Origin: Lachnospiraceae bacterium
GTDB lineage: Bacteria; Bacillota; Clostridia; Lachnospirales; Lachnospiraceae
Length of the DNA stretch: 11,730 nt
Direction of reading: 5' to 3'
Assembly: GCA_017958465.1 (NCBI GenBank)
Contig: JAGDCQ010000121.1
Coordinates: 1 to 11,730 of the forward strand
Part shown: positions 1 to 8,603 of the stretch, in pieces
Position numbering within the stretch: position 1 is the stretch's first letter
How the letters are laid out: the number at the start of each line of letters is the position of its first letter
Notes under the pieces: model-generated
Seen by the model: only the letters and a program-made list of their open reading frames with translations
What the model was told of the DNA's origin: nothing
Databases searched by the model: none
Program-made: the position numbers and the translations under genes

Positions 1-605
1 ATCTTCTTCGGGTACCCCAGCTTTTCTATCATCTCGAAATCCCAGTCACACGTATCCGGGTTCAAAAGCTGCGTGGTTGACGCGTTTGTGTACTCCGTAA
101 GGCGCTTTCCCGTGAGCAGGAAATTGAAATAATCCGGGATAAGGAGCAGGGTTTCTGCTTTTTCAAGGGTCTCGGGTTCCTGCAGTTTTGCGGCCATAAG
201 CTGGTAAACAGTGTTGAAGGGTTGCTTTTGGATTCCTGTGCGGCCGTAAAGCTCCTTTTCGGGATAGGTCTTATAGACCTCTCCCATAGCGCTTTCCGTG
301 CGGCTGTCCCTGTAGCCGTAAACAGGGGCCGTAAGGTTGCCTCCCGCATCGATCAGCGCATAATCCACGCCCCAGGTGTCGATTCCCATGCTTACAGGAA
401 CCTTCCCAAGCTCTGAGCACTTTTTCATGCCGGCCTTTATCTCCTTGAAAAGCTCCTCCGTATCCCAGTATCTGTGGCCGTTTTCCTCTTTCATGCCGTT
501 TGGGAAGCGGTGCACCTCTTCAAGGACCATTTTTCCGTTTTCGATATGCGCAAGGATATGCCTTCCGCTCGAAGCTCCTATATCTACAGCCAGATAATAC
601 TTCAT
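1..605 (-). CDS. rhaB: Rhamnulokinase (FGGY sugar kinase), N-terminal part, cut by window edge
   Basis: Phosphorylates L-rhamnulose with ATP in the cytoplasm, the second step of L-rhamnose catabolism. About 201 codons are present and the frame is open to base 1, so more than half of a typical 470-490 residue protein lies outside the window. The protein opens MKYYLAVDIGASSGR, the first phosphate-binding motif of FGGY kinases. It continues with GIDTWGVDYALID, YRDSRT, GIQKQPFNT and PDYFNFLLTG, then EYTNASTTQL. These blocks follow E. coli RhaB closely in order and spacing and separate it from xylulokinase or glycerol kinase. The catalytic Asp region lies beyond the edge. The ATG at 605-603 has an AGAGGA Shine-Dalgarno about 7 bases upstream. 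It begins 45 bases after the PL26 stop, so it is probably co-transcribed. It makes rhamnose released from RG-I the likely end product of this cluster. No frameshift was seen in the part translated. Confidence 0.94.
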   Translation of the reverse strand, partial: MKYYLAVDIGASSGRHILAHIENGKMVLEEVHRFPNGMKEENGHRYWDTEELFKEIKAGMKKCSELGKVPVSMGIDTWGVDYALIDAGGNLTAPVYGYRDSRTESAMGEVYKTYPEKELYGRTGIQKQPFNTVYQLMAAKLQEPETLEKAETLLLIPDYFNFLLTGKRLTEYTNASTTQLLNPDTCDWDFEMIEKLGYPKK

Positions 606-650
606 TTTCCGTTCCTCTTATTTTTTTGTTTCCCGGCAGCAAACTGTCCC

Positions 651-3200
651 TTACCTGTCCAGGAATTCCATTATCATTATTGCATTCAGGCCGTACTGCG
701 CCACATGGTTTGTGGAAATCCAGGGGATTTCCTTAAGCTCGACACAGTTTCCGGCATTTTCCACGATCTTCGGATCGTAATCATCAAGTTCTATTTCCCT
801 GAAAGGCCTCTCAAACAGGCACTTTATCACCCTGTCCGCAAGTACGGGGTCATTAAGCACTTTTGCGCCGTAGGCTCCTATTCCGGTGGCAAACATGGGG
901 ATCGTAAACTTCCTTGCACCTATGAGCCCGCCGGACTCTTTCTGTTTTTCATCCTCCGGAAGGAAGTAGAACCTGCCGTACTCCGCAAGCATCCGCTTCC
1001 ACTCCTCATCCTCAAGGAGGTCCGCCATCTCAAGCCAGATCGAAGGCGCTCCCATGCATATCTGAAGGTGGGTGCCGCCTGTGGTCCGCTCGCCGATATA
1101 GCGCAGGTGCAAAGTCCCCGGGTTAAACTCGAAATCGGGACCTGAAACCAGCTTCAGGGGCGCATTTTTAATATCATTGGACCCCACAAGTATCTTGTCA
1201 CGGTATCTTGTGTCGTTTTTGCGCTCCCACTGTGTCATCCAGTTGGAGCAAAGTGAGGACCAGTCGGGACCGCTCCGGGCGTGGCTTGGCTCCACCATCT
1301 CCTCCTTTGGGTAGAAATCTCCAAGTGGATCCCGGTTGATAAAGGTCTCCTCGTTATCTTTGAGTTCGTCGAAGATGTCCTCAAGACGCCTGTCGCCTGT
1401 AAGGTAGTAGTAAAACCTGTGATGCCCGGCCATCGCGATACGTGCCTCTTTGCACGGGCATCCCCAGTGGATGACGTTGTGACGCGACCCCATCCCCTTG
1501 TATTTCCCGATGTGATAGACATCCACTTCAGAGGTGTGGCGGGTGAGCTTCTCAGCAAGCCTGAAAACATCCGCTCTTCCTGTACGCATAAAATAGTACC
1601 ACAGCCAGAGCGTCGGCACCAGCTCGGTGTTGTCCCAGGCGTATCCTCCCACGTCGTATCGCCAGTTGTGGCGCTCGTTATCGTAGGTATGCATAAAGTC
1701 GCCGTAGTTGAACATGCCGTACCAGCGGCGCTGCGCAACCTCGTTCTTGTAGAACTCAAATGCCTTTTCAAGATCCCTCTCAAGGCGTCTTTGCATCTCT
1801 GTTTCGTTCTTTACCAGGGACCAGTACCCGAAAGCCCTCAGGCTGTGGTAATACTCCGGGTCTCCGACGTAAAGGGTTGTAGTGTTGCAGTCCTGCGCAA
1901 ACTGCAGCAGTTCCTCATCCGATACGCAGTGGGTGTCCACAAGTTTGATATTAAATTCGTTTGTGCAGGCGATGCCGTAAGGGTCAGCCCCTTTGTAGTC
2001 ATACCCCTCGTAGCAGACGCTGTTGTAGCCGCGATCGGCGTAATGCCTGAAATCATAGGGTCTGGCACTGGGTGACCAAAGGTGAACATGAACCTTTACA
2101 ATATCCGTGGAAAGCCCGGAAACTGTAAGCCCCGAAGGGTACTTTTCAAAGAAATCCCGGAGAGCTACCAGAGCTCCGCCGTTTTCTGTCCCGGCAAAGG
2201 CGGCTCCCTTTGCCCTGTTCCCGTGGAGGGAATCGATGTAGCACAGGTGGTCTCCGGCCTGCTTTTTCCTGATCATAAAGTGAGAGTCGCTGTCCTGGCA
2301 AAGATCGAAGGTATCCCACAGAGGAGTCGCACTCTTGATAGTGTCAAGGTCCTCCCTGTCCTGTCCTTCCGGCTTAAGGAGCGTGCCCGCCATCTGGGCT
2401 GCGTGCATCCCGAAAGGCACATGCGGGTGCCAGCTTATGAGCGTCATCTCGGATTCGTGGAAAACACCGTTATCCGGTGCAAATTTCACATGTCTGTTGT
2501 AGGGCTCGCCTGTGGCGGGCATCTCAAAGGAAACGGAAAGCCCCTTAAGGTAGTCCTTTTCAGGGTCGCCGTCGTAGCAGAAAGTATGAGTGAACTTAAG
2601 CTCCGGAGAGCCTGCCTGGACGCGCATCCTGATTATGAACCTGAGGCGTTCCTCACCTGTTTTATCCACGTGTGTCCCGTTGAACTTGAAGGTGCAGCAA
2701 AGGGCCCCTTCCTCTTCGAGTGTCACGTTTTTTATAATGCCATGATACTCTTTATCCATCCAACCCGGGTTTCCAAGCACTTCCACGGGCTCTGTAAGGA
2801 TAAGCTCCGGCCTGAAGTTGAGGGCTGCCGTCTTTCCGTTGTCTTCAACGGAGGAAACAAGATATCCCCCGGAGAAAGGGACAGTTATCGTATACCTGCC
2901 GTTGCGCACAACGTAGGCGTTTTCCGTTTTTTCAACGGAAAGACCTTTGGTTTCCAAAGGCTCTGCCGCGGAAACAGGCGTTACCTCTATGTTTTCATCA
3001 AGCTTTTCCGCATCCGCGGTGTGGGCGCTCCACTTTACGGAGCCGTCCGGCCAGTAGGCGGTTATCCTGGACTGCAGGGGCACAGCAGTTCCGTCGGGAT
3101 TCTTGCATACATAGGTGTCTCCGGCCTTTACCCGGCCTTTTTCCCACATGCATCCGAAAGTCGTGTATCCTGTTTTTCCAAGTAATCTGTGCAGTTTCAT
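651..3200 (-). CDS. PL26-type rhamnogalacturonan exolyase (YetA/PcRGLX-like), 849 aa
   Basis: Predicted to cleave the RG-I backbone by beta-elimination from a chain end, releasing an unsaturated GalA-Rha disaccharide. I recognise the YetA/PcRGLX family by its overall pattern. An N-terminal beta-barrel-like region contains WPDGSVKW (residues 50-57). A central beta-sandwich region spans roughly 100-390. A C-terminal alpha/alpha-toroid region, about 430-849, is rich in Trp, Tyr and His, including WYGMFNYGDF near 493, YAWDNTEL near 520 and SRHNVIHWGCP near 572-582. Length fits full-length YetA proteins. There is no signal peptide or membrane segment, so the enzyme should act in the cytoplasm on imported oligosaccharides. 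The ATG at 3200-3198 has GGAGA about 7 bases upstream and starts 32 bases after the GH2 stop, which suggests co-transcription. Known: Penicillium PcRGLX is an exolyase and YetA lies in the B. subtilis pectin region. Inferred: the same activity here. Catalytic residues were not assigned. Confidence 0.85.
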   Translation of the reverse strand: MKLHRLLGKTGYTTFGCMWEKGRVKAGDTYVCKNPDGTAVPLQSRITAYWPDGSVKWSAHTADAEKLDENIEVTPVSAAEPLETKGLSVEKTENAYVVRNGRYTITVPFSGGYLVSSVEDNGKTAALNFRPELILTEPVEVLGNPGWMDKEYHGIIKNVTLEEEGALCCTFKFNGTHVDKTGEERLRFIIRMRVQAGSPELKFTHTFCYDGDPEKDYLKGLSVSFEMPATGEPYNRHVKFAPDNGVFHESEMTLISWHPHVPFGMHAAQMAGTLLKPEGQDREDLDTIKSATPLWDTFDLCQDSDSHFMIRKKQAGDHLCYIDSLHGNRAKGAAFAGTENGGALVALRDFFEKYPSGLTVSGLSTDIVKVHVHLWSPSARPYDFRHYADRGYNSVCYEGYDYKGADPYGIACTNEFNIKLVDTHCVSDEELLQFAQDCNTTTLYVGDPEYYHSLRAFGYWSLVKNETEMQRRLERDLEKAFEFYKNEVAQRRWYGMFNYGDFMHTYDNERHNWRYDVGGYAWDNTELVPTLWLWYYFMRTGRADVFRLAEKLTRHTSEVDVYHIGKYKGMGSRHNVIHWGCPCKEARIAMAGHHRFYYYLTGDRRLEDIFDELKDNEETFINRDPLGDFYPKEEMVEPSHARSGPDWSSLCSNWMTQWERKNDTRYRDKILVGSNDIKNAPLKLVSGPDFEFNPGTLHLRYIGERTTGGTHLQICMGAPSIWLEMADLLEDEEWKRMLAEYGRFYFLPEDEKQKESGGLIGARKFTIPMFATGIGAYGAKVLNDPVLADRVIKCLFERPFREIELDDYDPKIVENAGNCVELKEIPWISTNHVAQYGLNAIMIMEFLDR

Positions 3201-3232
3201 CTGAATCTCCGTTTTCTGTCTTCGATCCGCGA

Positions 3233-6200
3233 TCAGGTATCTATCTCCTTAAACCGCTTTGGAGCCTCTCCGTACCAGAAGGGCTCGTCGCCTCTGCGGA
3301 AGTTAAAAGCCTCCGCTCCGTCTTCATCTTCGTAATCAATGCCAAGGGATGCACAGGTGATCTGGAGCGGCTCTTCGCGCAGTATCCTGTGGTAGCCGTC
3401 TTCTTTCTCGATCCACCTTGCGGCAGTCCCCATGTTGTAGGTAGAAAGCACCGTAAGCTCAAGAAGGTCCGTATCAGCCTCGAGAGGCGCATATTGCGTC
3501 TCAAAGCAGTTCTTCCACTCGCCCGATACTGTAACGTCGCCTGCGCGCAGGCTGTACTCTCTTATCACACCCGGGAAATCCCTGTCGTTCTGGATAGGCT
3601 GCACATACAGCCCTTTTACCCTGACTTTTTTGTTAAGCCTTATCGTAAAGGTCACAGGGAGGCTTTCCGGCGCATATCTGAAGGGTCTGTTGGGGTTTGG
3701 ATCCGTAAGGTGCTCCGCACCCTCCGGCACCTGTCCGGAAACCGTGATGTTGTTTATGATATCCGTCCCCTTGTAGAGAGGTCTTAAATGCCTTGTGAGG
3801 TCCAAAATATCTATTTCATTTGAAGGGGCAAAGTCATCCGATGCTATATAGCTGCAGAGCGCCTGCTTTAAGGAAAAAGCCTCCGGGCACTCCTCAAAGG
3901 GCAGATCCAGATCCGCCGCGCAAAACAGCAGCTTTCCCTTTAAGACCTTCCCTTCGAAAATAAACGAAAGCGGGAAGTTTCTGTTCCAGTCGTCTATAAC
4001 ACGGACTATTGACGGGTATTTTGGCGGAAGGTTTAAGGATCTTGCTCTTTCAAAGATCTTTGCCCACTCCCAGCCACCGGCCTTTTCCGTAGGGAAGTAC
4101 CTGAACAAGGGGGATGATGTGTCTGCCACCATGCCAAGCTGCCTTGTCCACCCGGGACCCATCTGGGCGTTCCAGTAAACGTTCTTGAAGGAAAGGTTGG
4201 GGCAGTCCGTATCCAGGTCCGAAAGATAAGGCATGAACAGGACTTTTTCCCCGGCATCCAAAAGCTTTAGAGCCTCTTCTGCAGTTCTGACAAGGTGGTA
4301 ACCCGATTTTTCAGGTTCCTTTTGTTTAACAAACACCGTCAAAACCCAGCCGTTCGACGAAATTTCTTTGCCGGTTTCGGTGTGCAACTTAGCCGTAAGG
4401 CTAAGTTTTTGACTTTCTGTTATAGAGGCAAAAGGCACCTCTAAAGTCCCTATTACCGTGTTTTTCCCCTGAGGGATGTGTTTTGCTTCGATCTTTCCAA
4501 AAAGCCCTGTGCCGTTCTTTTCATCAGCCGAAGCTTCAAGGTCGGTTCCCTTAGTAACCTTCCACTCAAGAACTGCATTTTCAAGGTCTTCCCCGCTGTA
4601 ATTGCAGATCTCCACGGGAGCGGTAAGCGTCTCTGAAGAAGACCAGACATATTTCGTTATCCTTGGAAGGATTACTGTATCCGAATTGAATTTCCTGAAC
4701 TCTTCCGGGGCAACATAGCCTTTGCTGTCAAAGAACGGGTCAAGGATCCCCACCACAGCAGTTCCCTGCCCTGTGTAGTCGTGTATGTCAAGGTATTCAA
4801 AGCCTGTTATCTCCGGCGTACGGAAGTTGGCCTCAAACTCTTCTTTAAGAAGGCTCACCTGTTTTTTTCCGGAGCAGAGGACAAAGTCCTTATTAAACTG
4901 AAGTGCACCCTTCTTTTCAGCATAATCCCTGAATATTTCATAGTTTCCGCCCCGCACGGGACCGGTAAACTTTTTGATAACGTCAAAGTCCGGATAAGAG
5001 CACCACTGCCCGAGCTCGTGTGTTATGACAGGGAGCTTTGCCCCCTCCACGGACGGAGTGTAATCCCTTCCGCCCCAGCCCCAGCTGTTCCGTATCATCC
5101 CGCCGTGGATCGGTCCAAAGGCCGAACGGTGGAAGTACAGGTAGTCGGTGCCTGTAGTCTTTGAGGGCTCTGTATCATAAAACCAGCCGGACTGCGCCGT
5201 AAAGAGGCGCCGGCCCTCAAACCCGAGCTCTCTGTTGAGCTCCTTTGCCCTTGTGACCCACTCCCTTAAGGGCCCGTACCACAGGCCTCCGGGCTCATTT
5301 GTGGGTGACAGCATTATGAATGACGGGTGATGCCCAAAGCTTTTAAGGATCTTCTTTGTCTCTTTGAGGAGCACATTAAAACCTTCTTCGTTCCCGGGGT
5401 TAAAAACATTCCACATGCCGCATTCCACCTGGAGAAAGACCCCTGCCTCATCTGCAGCCGTAAAAGCCACATCCGGAGGGCAGAAGGAGTGAAAGCGGAT
5501 AAAGTTAAAGCCGTAATCCTTTATTATCCCGAGGATCCTGTCCCAGTAAGCCCTGTCAACGGCAGGGTAAAGAGTCTTATAAAAGCCGCCTGCAAAGTGC
5601 GTCCCACGAAGGTAAACAGCCTTTCCGTTCACGACAACGTTGTTTCCTTCTGTGTGTACTTCAACGGGGTGGGCCTTTGCGTAATCTCTTTTTTCTATCT
5701 CCAGACCCTTTACCTCATCCTCAGAAAGGATCTCCATCCTGCCTGCCATACCGTTCCAGTTTGCGTTCTCGCAGTCCGAGATGCCGTGGGCATCCGGCCT
5801 GTAGGGGTGGATATAGGAATTGTCCACGGAAACCGATATACTGTGCTCCCCTGCTTCCAGTGAAAAAGGGCCAAACAAAAACGGCGCACAAAGGCTCTCG
5901 TCCGCGCCGATGCAGCGTCCGTCAACAAAAGCCGTTAGGCGCCATTTTGAAATTTCAATGAATATATAGTATACCCCCGGGCGATCTACGGAAAAGCTCC
6001 TTTCGTATACAGCTTCCCCGGCGTAAAACGACAGGGGCTGGGAAAGGAAAGGCACTTTGAAGTCCTCTCCTGTGCCGCTCTGGTATTCCTCCCTCTCATA
6101 CCAGAAGGGGTTAAAAAGCCCGGAATTCCAGGGAGTATCCCTGTTTATCACTTCTCCAAGGCCAAGAGCGTTAAGAGTACCCGGAAGAGAGACGGAGCTT

Positions 6201-6250
6201 ACGCTGCCGTCCTTATTCTTTACTGTCCAGTTTCCGGATAGATCCACCAT
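3233..6250 (-). CDS. Glycoside hydrolase family 2-type enzyme, cytoplasmic, unknown specificity, 1005 aa
   Basis: Retaining exo-glycosidase of GH2 type. Visible layout: jelly-roll sugar-binding domain (about 30-175), short sandwich linker, TIM barrel from about 205 to 510, further beta domains (about 525-645), and a discoidin-like C-terminal domain (about 830-965). The acid/base candidate is E319 in SPTNEPGG and the nucleophile candidate is E412 in VITHELGQW. RFHSFCPPD (252-260) is the usual barrel segment before them. The stretch around 481-511, with GFEYLDIHDYTGQGTAVVG followed by LDPFFDSKG, marks a GH2 branch I associate with poorly characterised polysaccharide-utilisation enzymes rather than LacZ or UidA. 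No signal peptide is seen. Given PL11, PL26 and rhaB beside it, a side-chain or terminal sugar on RG-I oligosaccharides is the likely substrate; beta-galactose and beta-glucuronate are both possible and undecided. The ATG at 6250-6248 has GGAGG five bases upstream. The gene begins 67 bases after the regulator stop. Confidence 0.85.
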   Translation of the reverse strand: MVDLSGNWTVKNKDGSVSSVSLPGTLNALGLGEVINRDTPWNSGLFNPFWYEREEYQSGTGEDFKVPFLSQPLSFYAGEAVYERSFSVDRPGVYYIFIEISKWRLTAFVDGRCIGADESLCAPFLFGPFSLEAGEHSISVSVDNSYIHPYRPDAHGISDCENANWNGMAGRMEILSEDEVKGLEIEKRDYAKAHPVEVHTEGNNVVVNGKAVYLRGTHFAGGFYKTLYPAVDRAYWDRILGIIKDYGFNFIRFHSFCPPDVAFTAADEAGVFLQVECGMWNVFNPGNEEGFNVLLKETKKILKSFGHHPSFIMLSPTNEPGGLWYGPLREWVTRAKELNRELGFEGRRLFTAQSGWFYDTEPSKTTGTDYLYFHRSAFGPIHGGMIRNSWGWGGRDYTPSVEGAKLPVITHELGQWCSYPDFDVIKKFTGPVRGGNYEIFRDYAEKKGALQFNKDFVLCSGKKQVSLLKEEFEANFRTPEITGFEYLDIHDYTGQGTAVVGILDPFFDSKGYVAPEEFRKFNSDTVILPRITKYVWSSSETLTAPVEICNYSGEDLENAVLEWKVTKGTDLEASADEKNGTGLFGKIEAKHIPQGKNTVIGTLEVPFASITESQKLSLTAKLHTETGKEISSNGWVLTVFVKQKEPEKSGYHLVRTAEEALKLLDAGEKVLFMPYLSDLDTDCPNLSFKNVYWNAQMGPGWTRQLGMVADTSSPLFRYFPTEKAGGWEWAKIFERARSLNLPPKYPSIVRVIDDWNRNFPLSFIFEGKVLKGKLLFCAADLDLPFEECPEAFSLKQALCSYIASDDFAPSNEIDILDLTRHLRPLYKGTDIINNITVSGQVPEGAEHLTDPNPNRPFRYAPESLPVTFTIRLNKKVRVKGLYVQPIQNDRDFPGVIREYSLRAGDVTVSGEWKNCFETQYAPLEADTDLLELTVLSTYNMGTAARWIEKEDGYHRILREEPLQITCASLGIDYEDEDGAEAFNFRRGDEPFWYGEAPKRFKEIDT
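4386..4410 (+). terminator. Terminator-like hairpin on the plus strand inside the GH2 gene
   Basis: The plus strand reads AACTTAGCC, then GTAA, then GGCTAAGTT, followed by more T (five T in a row at 4406-4410, two of them in the stem). This is a perfect 9-bp stem with a GNRA-type tetraloop and a short T-run. In the GH2 reading direction it codes for KLSLTAKL and lacks a T-run. If functional it would stop antisense transcription; it may equally be chance. Confidence 0.3.
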
Positions 6251-6317
6251 AACGCCTCCAAGCCAAGGGACTAAAGCTGATATCGCAAAAATGCGGTAGC
6301 CCGGCAGGTCTTACGGT

Positions 6318-8603
6318 TTAATACATCTTTCGGAATTTGCCGGGAGTAATGCCCGTCGCCTTACTGAAAAACCTGATAAAGTTCTGGGCGTTGGCGTATC
6401 CGAGTGTTGCGGCTATCTCCTGGACGGAAAGGCTCTTTTCGAGGAGAAGCTTCTTTGCTTCCTCGATCTTGCGTTTTTCCGCATACTCCGTAAAGCCCTT
6501 TCCGCGCTCTTTCTTGAGGATCTTCCAGATGTAGTTCTGGTTCAGTTCAAGGCGGTCCGCGCATTCGGACAGGAGGATGTTGCCGTGCGTCTCGTCAAGC
6601 AGATCGTCGATGCGCTTCATGATCTGGTTTGATTTGTCCTGCATATGCTCGTTCATGCAGCGGATGACCGGATCGATGAAGTACTGCTTCAGATACACCC
6701 TTATTCTTCTGGGCTCAAGCTCCGAAATAAGCTCGCGGTAAGTAAAACGCATACCCGAGGGGAATATCTCGTCAAGCCCTATATTTGATTCAATGGCGGT
6801 CATTACGATATGGTCGGCGTAGCGAAGGATGTAGTGGAGTGCGTCGTCCGTAGTTTTGCAGAGCAAAAGGAACTCCGCAAACCTGTCCGTGCACTTGTAG
6901 GCCTTCTGAGTGTCGCCTTCCTTGACCGCGAGGTAAACATCATTTTCGTATTTGGAGTTGAAACCGTCGGCATTGCGCTCCGAACGTTCAAACACCTTAT
7001 CAACATAGAACCTGAGACTCCTTGAAGTATCAACGCCGTTTTCAACGACATTGCGCTCTATCTCGCTGTAGTCGAGGGTCTCGTTTTCGTTATACATGAG
7101 GGCCATAGCGCTCTCTCTGTACGCAAGACGGATGCTCTTGTGGTTCCTGTGGGTACCGCTCACACCCATAAGGATGTAAAGACCGGTCTTCTCCTTGCAG
7201 TATTCCTGCATTTTCTCGTAATAATCAGAAACCTTTGTAAGGAGCTCGTCCTCGTCGTCGGAACCGATGAGGGAAAAGATAGTACAGGAGTTGTAAACAG
7301 GGGGCATCCAGAGGTAGGACCTGAGGTTTTCAGGCATATCCTCTATAAGCTGAAGGCACAGGGCGTCCTCGTCAAGAGAGGTCTGGATGTGTGAATCGTA
7401 TCTTACATCCAGCACTGCCACAGTGGTCGCAAAACAGCGGTATTCCGGAAGATTTAAGGTCTTGAAGTAATCGTCCCACTCGTCGTTGGAACGGATACCG
7501 TCGTTCAAAAGGTGCAGCTCGAACATCTGCTGGATGCTGTCCTGCTGGCGGTTTACAGTTTCCTTCAGCGAATCCCTGCTGGAGGAAAGGTTCTCAAAGT
7601 GCTTTTCTATGTAGTCAAATTCGCTGACGCCTTCTGCATCCGGCGAATCCGCTCCCACTCTCTTAAAGAGGTCGGAAACGGGCCTGTAGACAAAGTAAAG
7701 CGAAGCCAGGAAAAGCATTGTTGCGGCTAGCCCAAGGACTATGGCTCCAAAGATGGAGGCAGAGTCGGCAAAGCGCAGCATCCCGCCCTGGGGGCTTAAA
7801 ACCACGTACCTGAGGTTTGTCACGTCGCTCTTTTCAGAACGCACGATATAGTTTGTCTTGCCGATCCGGAGTGTATCCCTTCCTGCGTTTTCCTCAAGCT
7901 CCTTTTCAAAGCTCTCCACGTCTGTCAGCTGGTTGCCGCCGAAGAGGACTTTATCATTATCGTCAAGGATGACGGGGATCTGGGGACCCGCAAAAACCTC
8001 CGGGATCCTCTCCCTGATACCGCCAAGACCTATCTGTGCCACAAAAACCGCGGTTTTAGCGGCACTCGCGGAAGGGAGCTTGCAGACAAATTCCATGGTA
8101 CCGGCGCTGCTGTAGGACCAGTATCTGTTTTTAGCGTTATTAGACGCTATCTGAACAGCGTTTTCAAAACGCGGGAACTCGCTCTTCTCAAAAAGACCCT
8201 CGTCGGACACTACTATCCCGGCCCTTATATCAGCAAGGTAAAACTCGAAGATCAGGGCGTCGTAGATGCCGGCGCCGCCAAGAAGGTTTCTGAAATTCCT
8301 TACGGTCTCGGAGTTGCTGTAAACTCTCGGATCGTTCAGGGCGGCAGACACTTCCGCACTTCCAAGCGCCACCGAATAAAAGCTCTCGATGTTTCCAAGG
8401 ACTGTGTCCATCTGCGAAGAAAGGCGTACAAGCTTCTGTTCCGCGTCGCGCCTTGCGATCCTGCGGCGTTCAAAACCGCCGGCAACCAGGATATATATAG
8501 CCGTTAAAATGGCGAAGACCGAGAAGAACAGTGTAATGCTGAGCAGCACCGTTCTCTTGAATGGCTTCCTACCCTTATTTTGTTTGCTGTTTTTAAGACT
8601 CAT
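6318..8603 (-). CDS. Membrane-anchored AraC-family transcriptional regulator (YesS-like), 761 aa
   Basis: Predicted one-protein sensor that binds DNA while anchored in the membrane. A positively charged N-terminus (KGRKPFKR) precedes a first membrane segment at about 18-41. An extracytoplasmic Cache-like sensor follows at about 45-280, then a second membrane segment at about 283-305. A cytoplasmic linker with a coiled-coil-like stretch lies at 330-365, followed by a degenerate GGDEF-like region at about 385-510. The C-terminal AraC domain spans about 660-760. Its two helix-turn-helix units lie near 676-697 (LLSECADRLELNQNYIWKIL) and 725-748 (LSVQEIAATLGYANAQNF), and it ends in the typical ATGITPGKFRKMY. 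Architecture and setting match B. subtilis YesS, which lies in the pectin cluster. Its ligand is not known from sequence. The ATG at 8603-8601 has GGGGAA about 5 bases upstream. It likely has its own promoter and may be autoregulated. It sits between the PL11 and GH2 genes and probably activates the cluster. Confidence 0.92.
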   Translation of the reverse strand: MSLKNSKQNKGRKPFKRTVLLSITLFFSVFAILTAIYILVAGGFERRRIARRDAEQKLVRLSSQMDTVLGNIESFYSVALGSAEVSAALNDPRVYSNSETVRNFRNLLGGAGIYDALIFEFYLADIRAGIVVSDEGLFEKSEFPRFENAVQIASNNAKNRYWSYSSAGTMEFVCKLPSASAAKTAVFVAQIGLGGIRERIPEVFAGPQIPVILDDNDKVLFGGNQLTDVESFEKELEENAGRDTLRIGKTNYIVRSEKSDVTNLRYVVLSPQGGMLRFADSASIFGAIVLGLAATMLFLASLYFVYRPVSDLFKRVGADSPDAEGVSEFDYIEKHFENLSSSRDSLKETVNRQQDSIQQMFELHLLNDGIRSNDEWDDYFKTLNLPEYRCFATTVAVLDVRYDSHIQTSLDEDALCLQLIEDMPENLRSYLWMPPVYNSCTIFSLIGSDDEDELLTKVSDYYEKMQEYCKEKTGLYILMGVSGTHRNHKSIRLAYRESAMALMYNENETLDYSEIERNVVENGVDTSRSLRFYVDKVFERSERNADGFNSKYENDVYLAVKEGDTQKAYKCTDRFAEFLLLCKTTDDALHYILRYADHIVMTAIESNIGLDEIFPSGMRFTYRELISELEPRRIRVYLKQYFIDPVIRCMNEHMQDKSNQIMKRIDDLLDETHGNILLSECADRLELNQNYIWKILKKERGKGFTEYAEKRKIEEAKKLLLEKSLSVQEIAATLGYANAQNFIRFFSKATGITPGKFRKMY

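Noticed and set aside
606..650. A-rich gap before rhaB as a promoter or terminator
   Set aside because: There is no stem before the seven-base A run on the minus strand and no -10 box. It reads as a leader with a Shine-Dalgarno site.
474..1145. Plus-strand open frame of 223 codons across the rhaB start and PL26 end
   Set aside because: It crosses two real genes in antisense, and its sequence looks like a reverse translation of their codons.
1281..2075. Plus-strand open frame of 264 codons opposite the PL26 gene
   Set aside because: Antisense shadow with no recognisable protein family; the minus-strand frame carries all the family motifs.
2082..3185. Long plus-strand open frame of 367 codons opposite the PL26 gene
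   Set aside because: It lies wholly antisense to a well-supported gene, has no recognisable domain and no convincing ribosome site. Low stop density in the antisense frame explains it.
3233..6250. Naming the GH2 enzyme a beta-galactosidase or beta-glucuronidase
   Set aside because: The barrel motifs show only the GH2 fold and catalytic pair; nothing visible fixes the substrate.
6251..6317. Small hairpin CGCA-TTTT-TGCG in the gap before the GH2 gene as a terminator or promoter site
   Set aside because: The stem is only 4 bp, no T-run follows, and no acceptable -35/-10 pair was found. The gap is best read as an ordinary operon spacer with a Shine-Dalgarno site.
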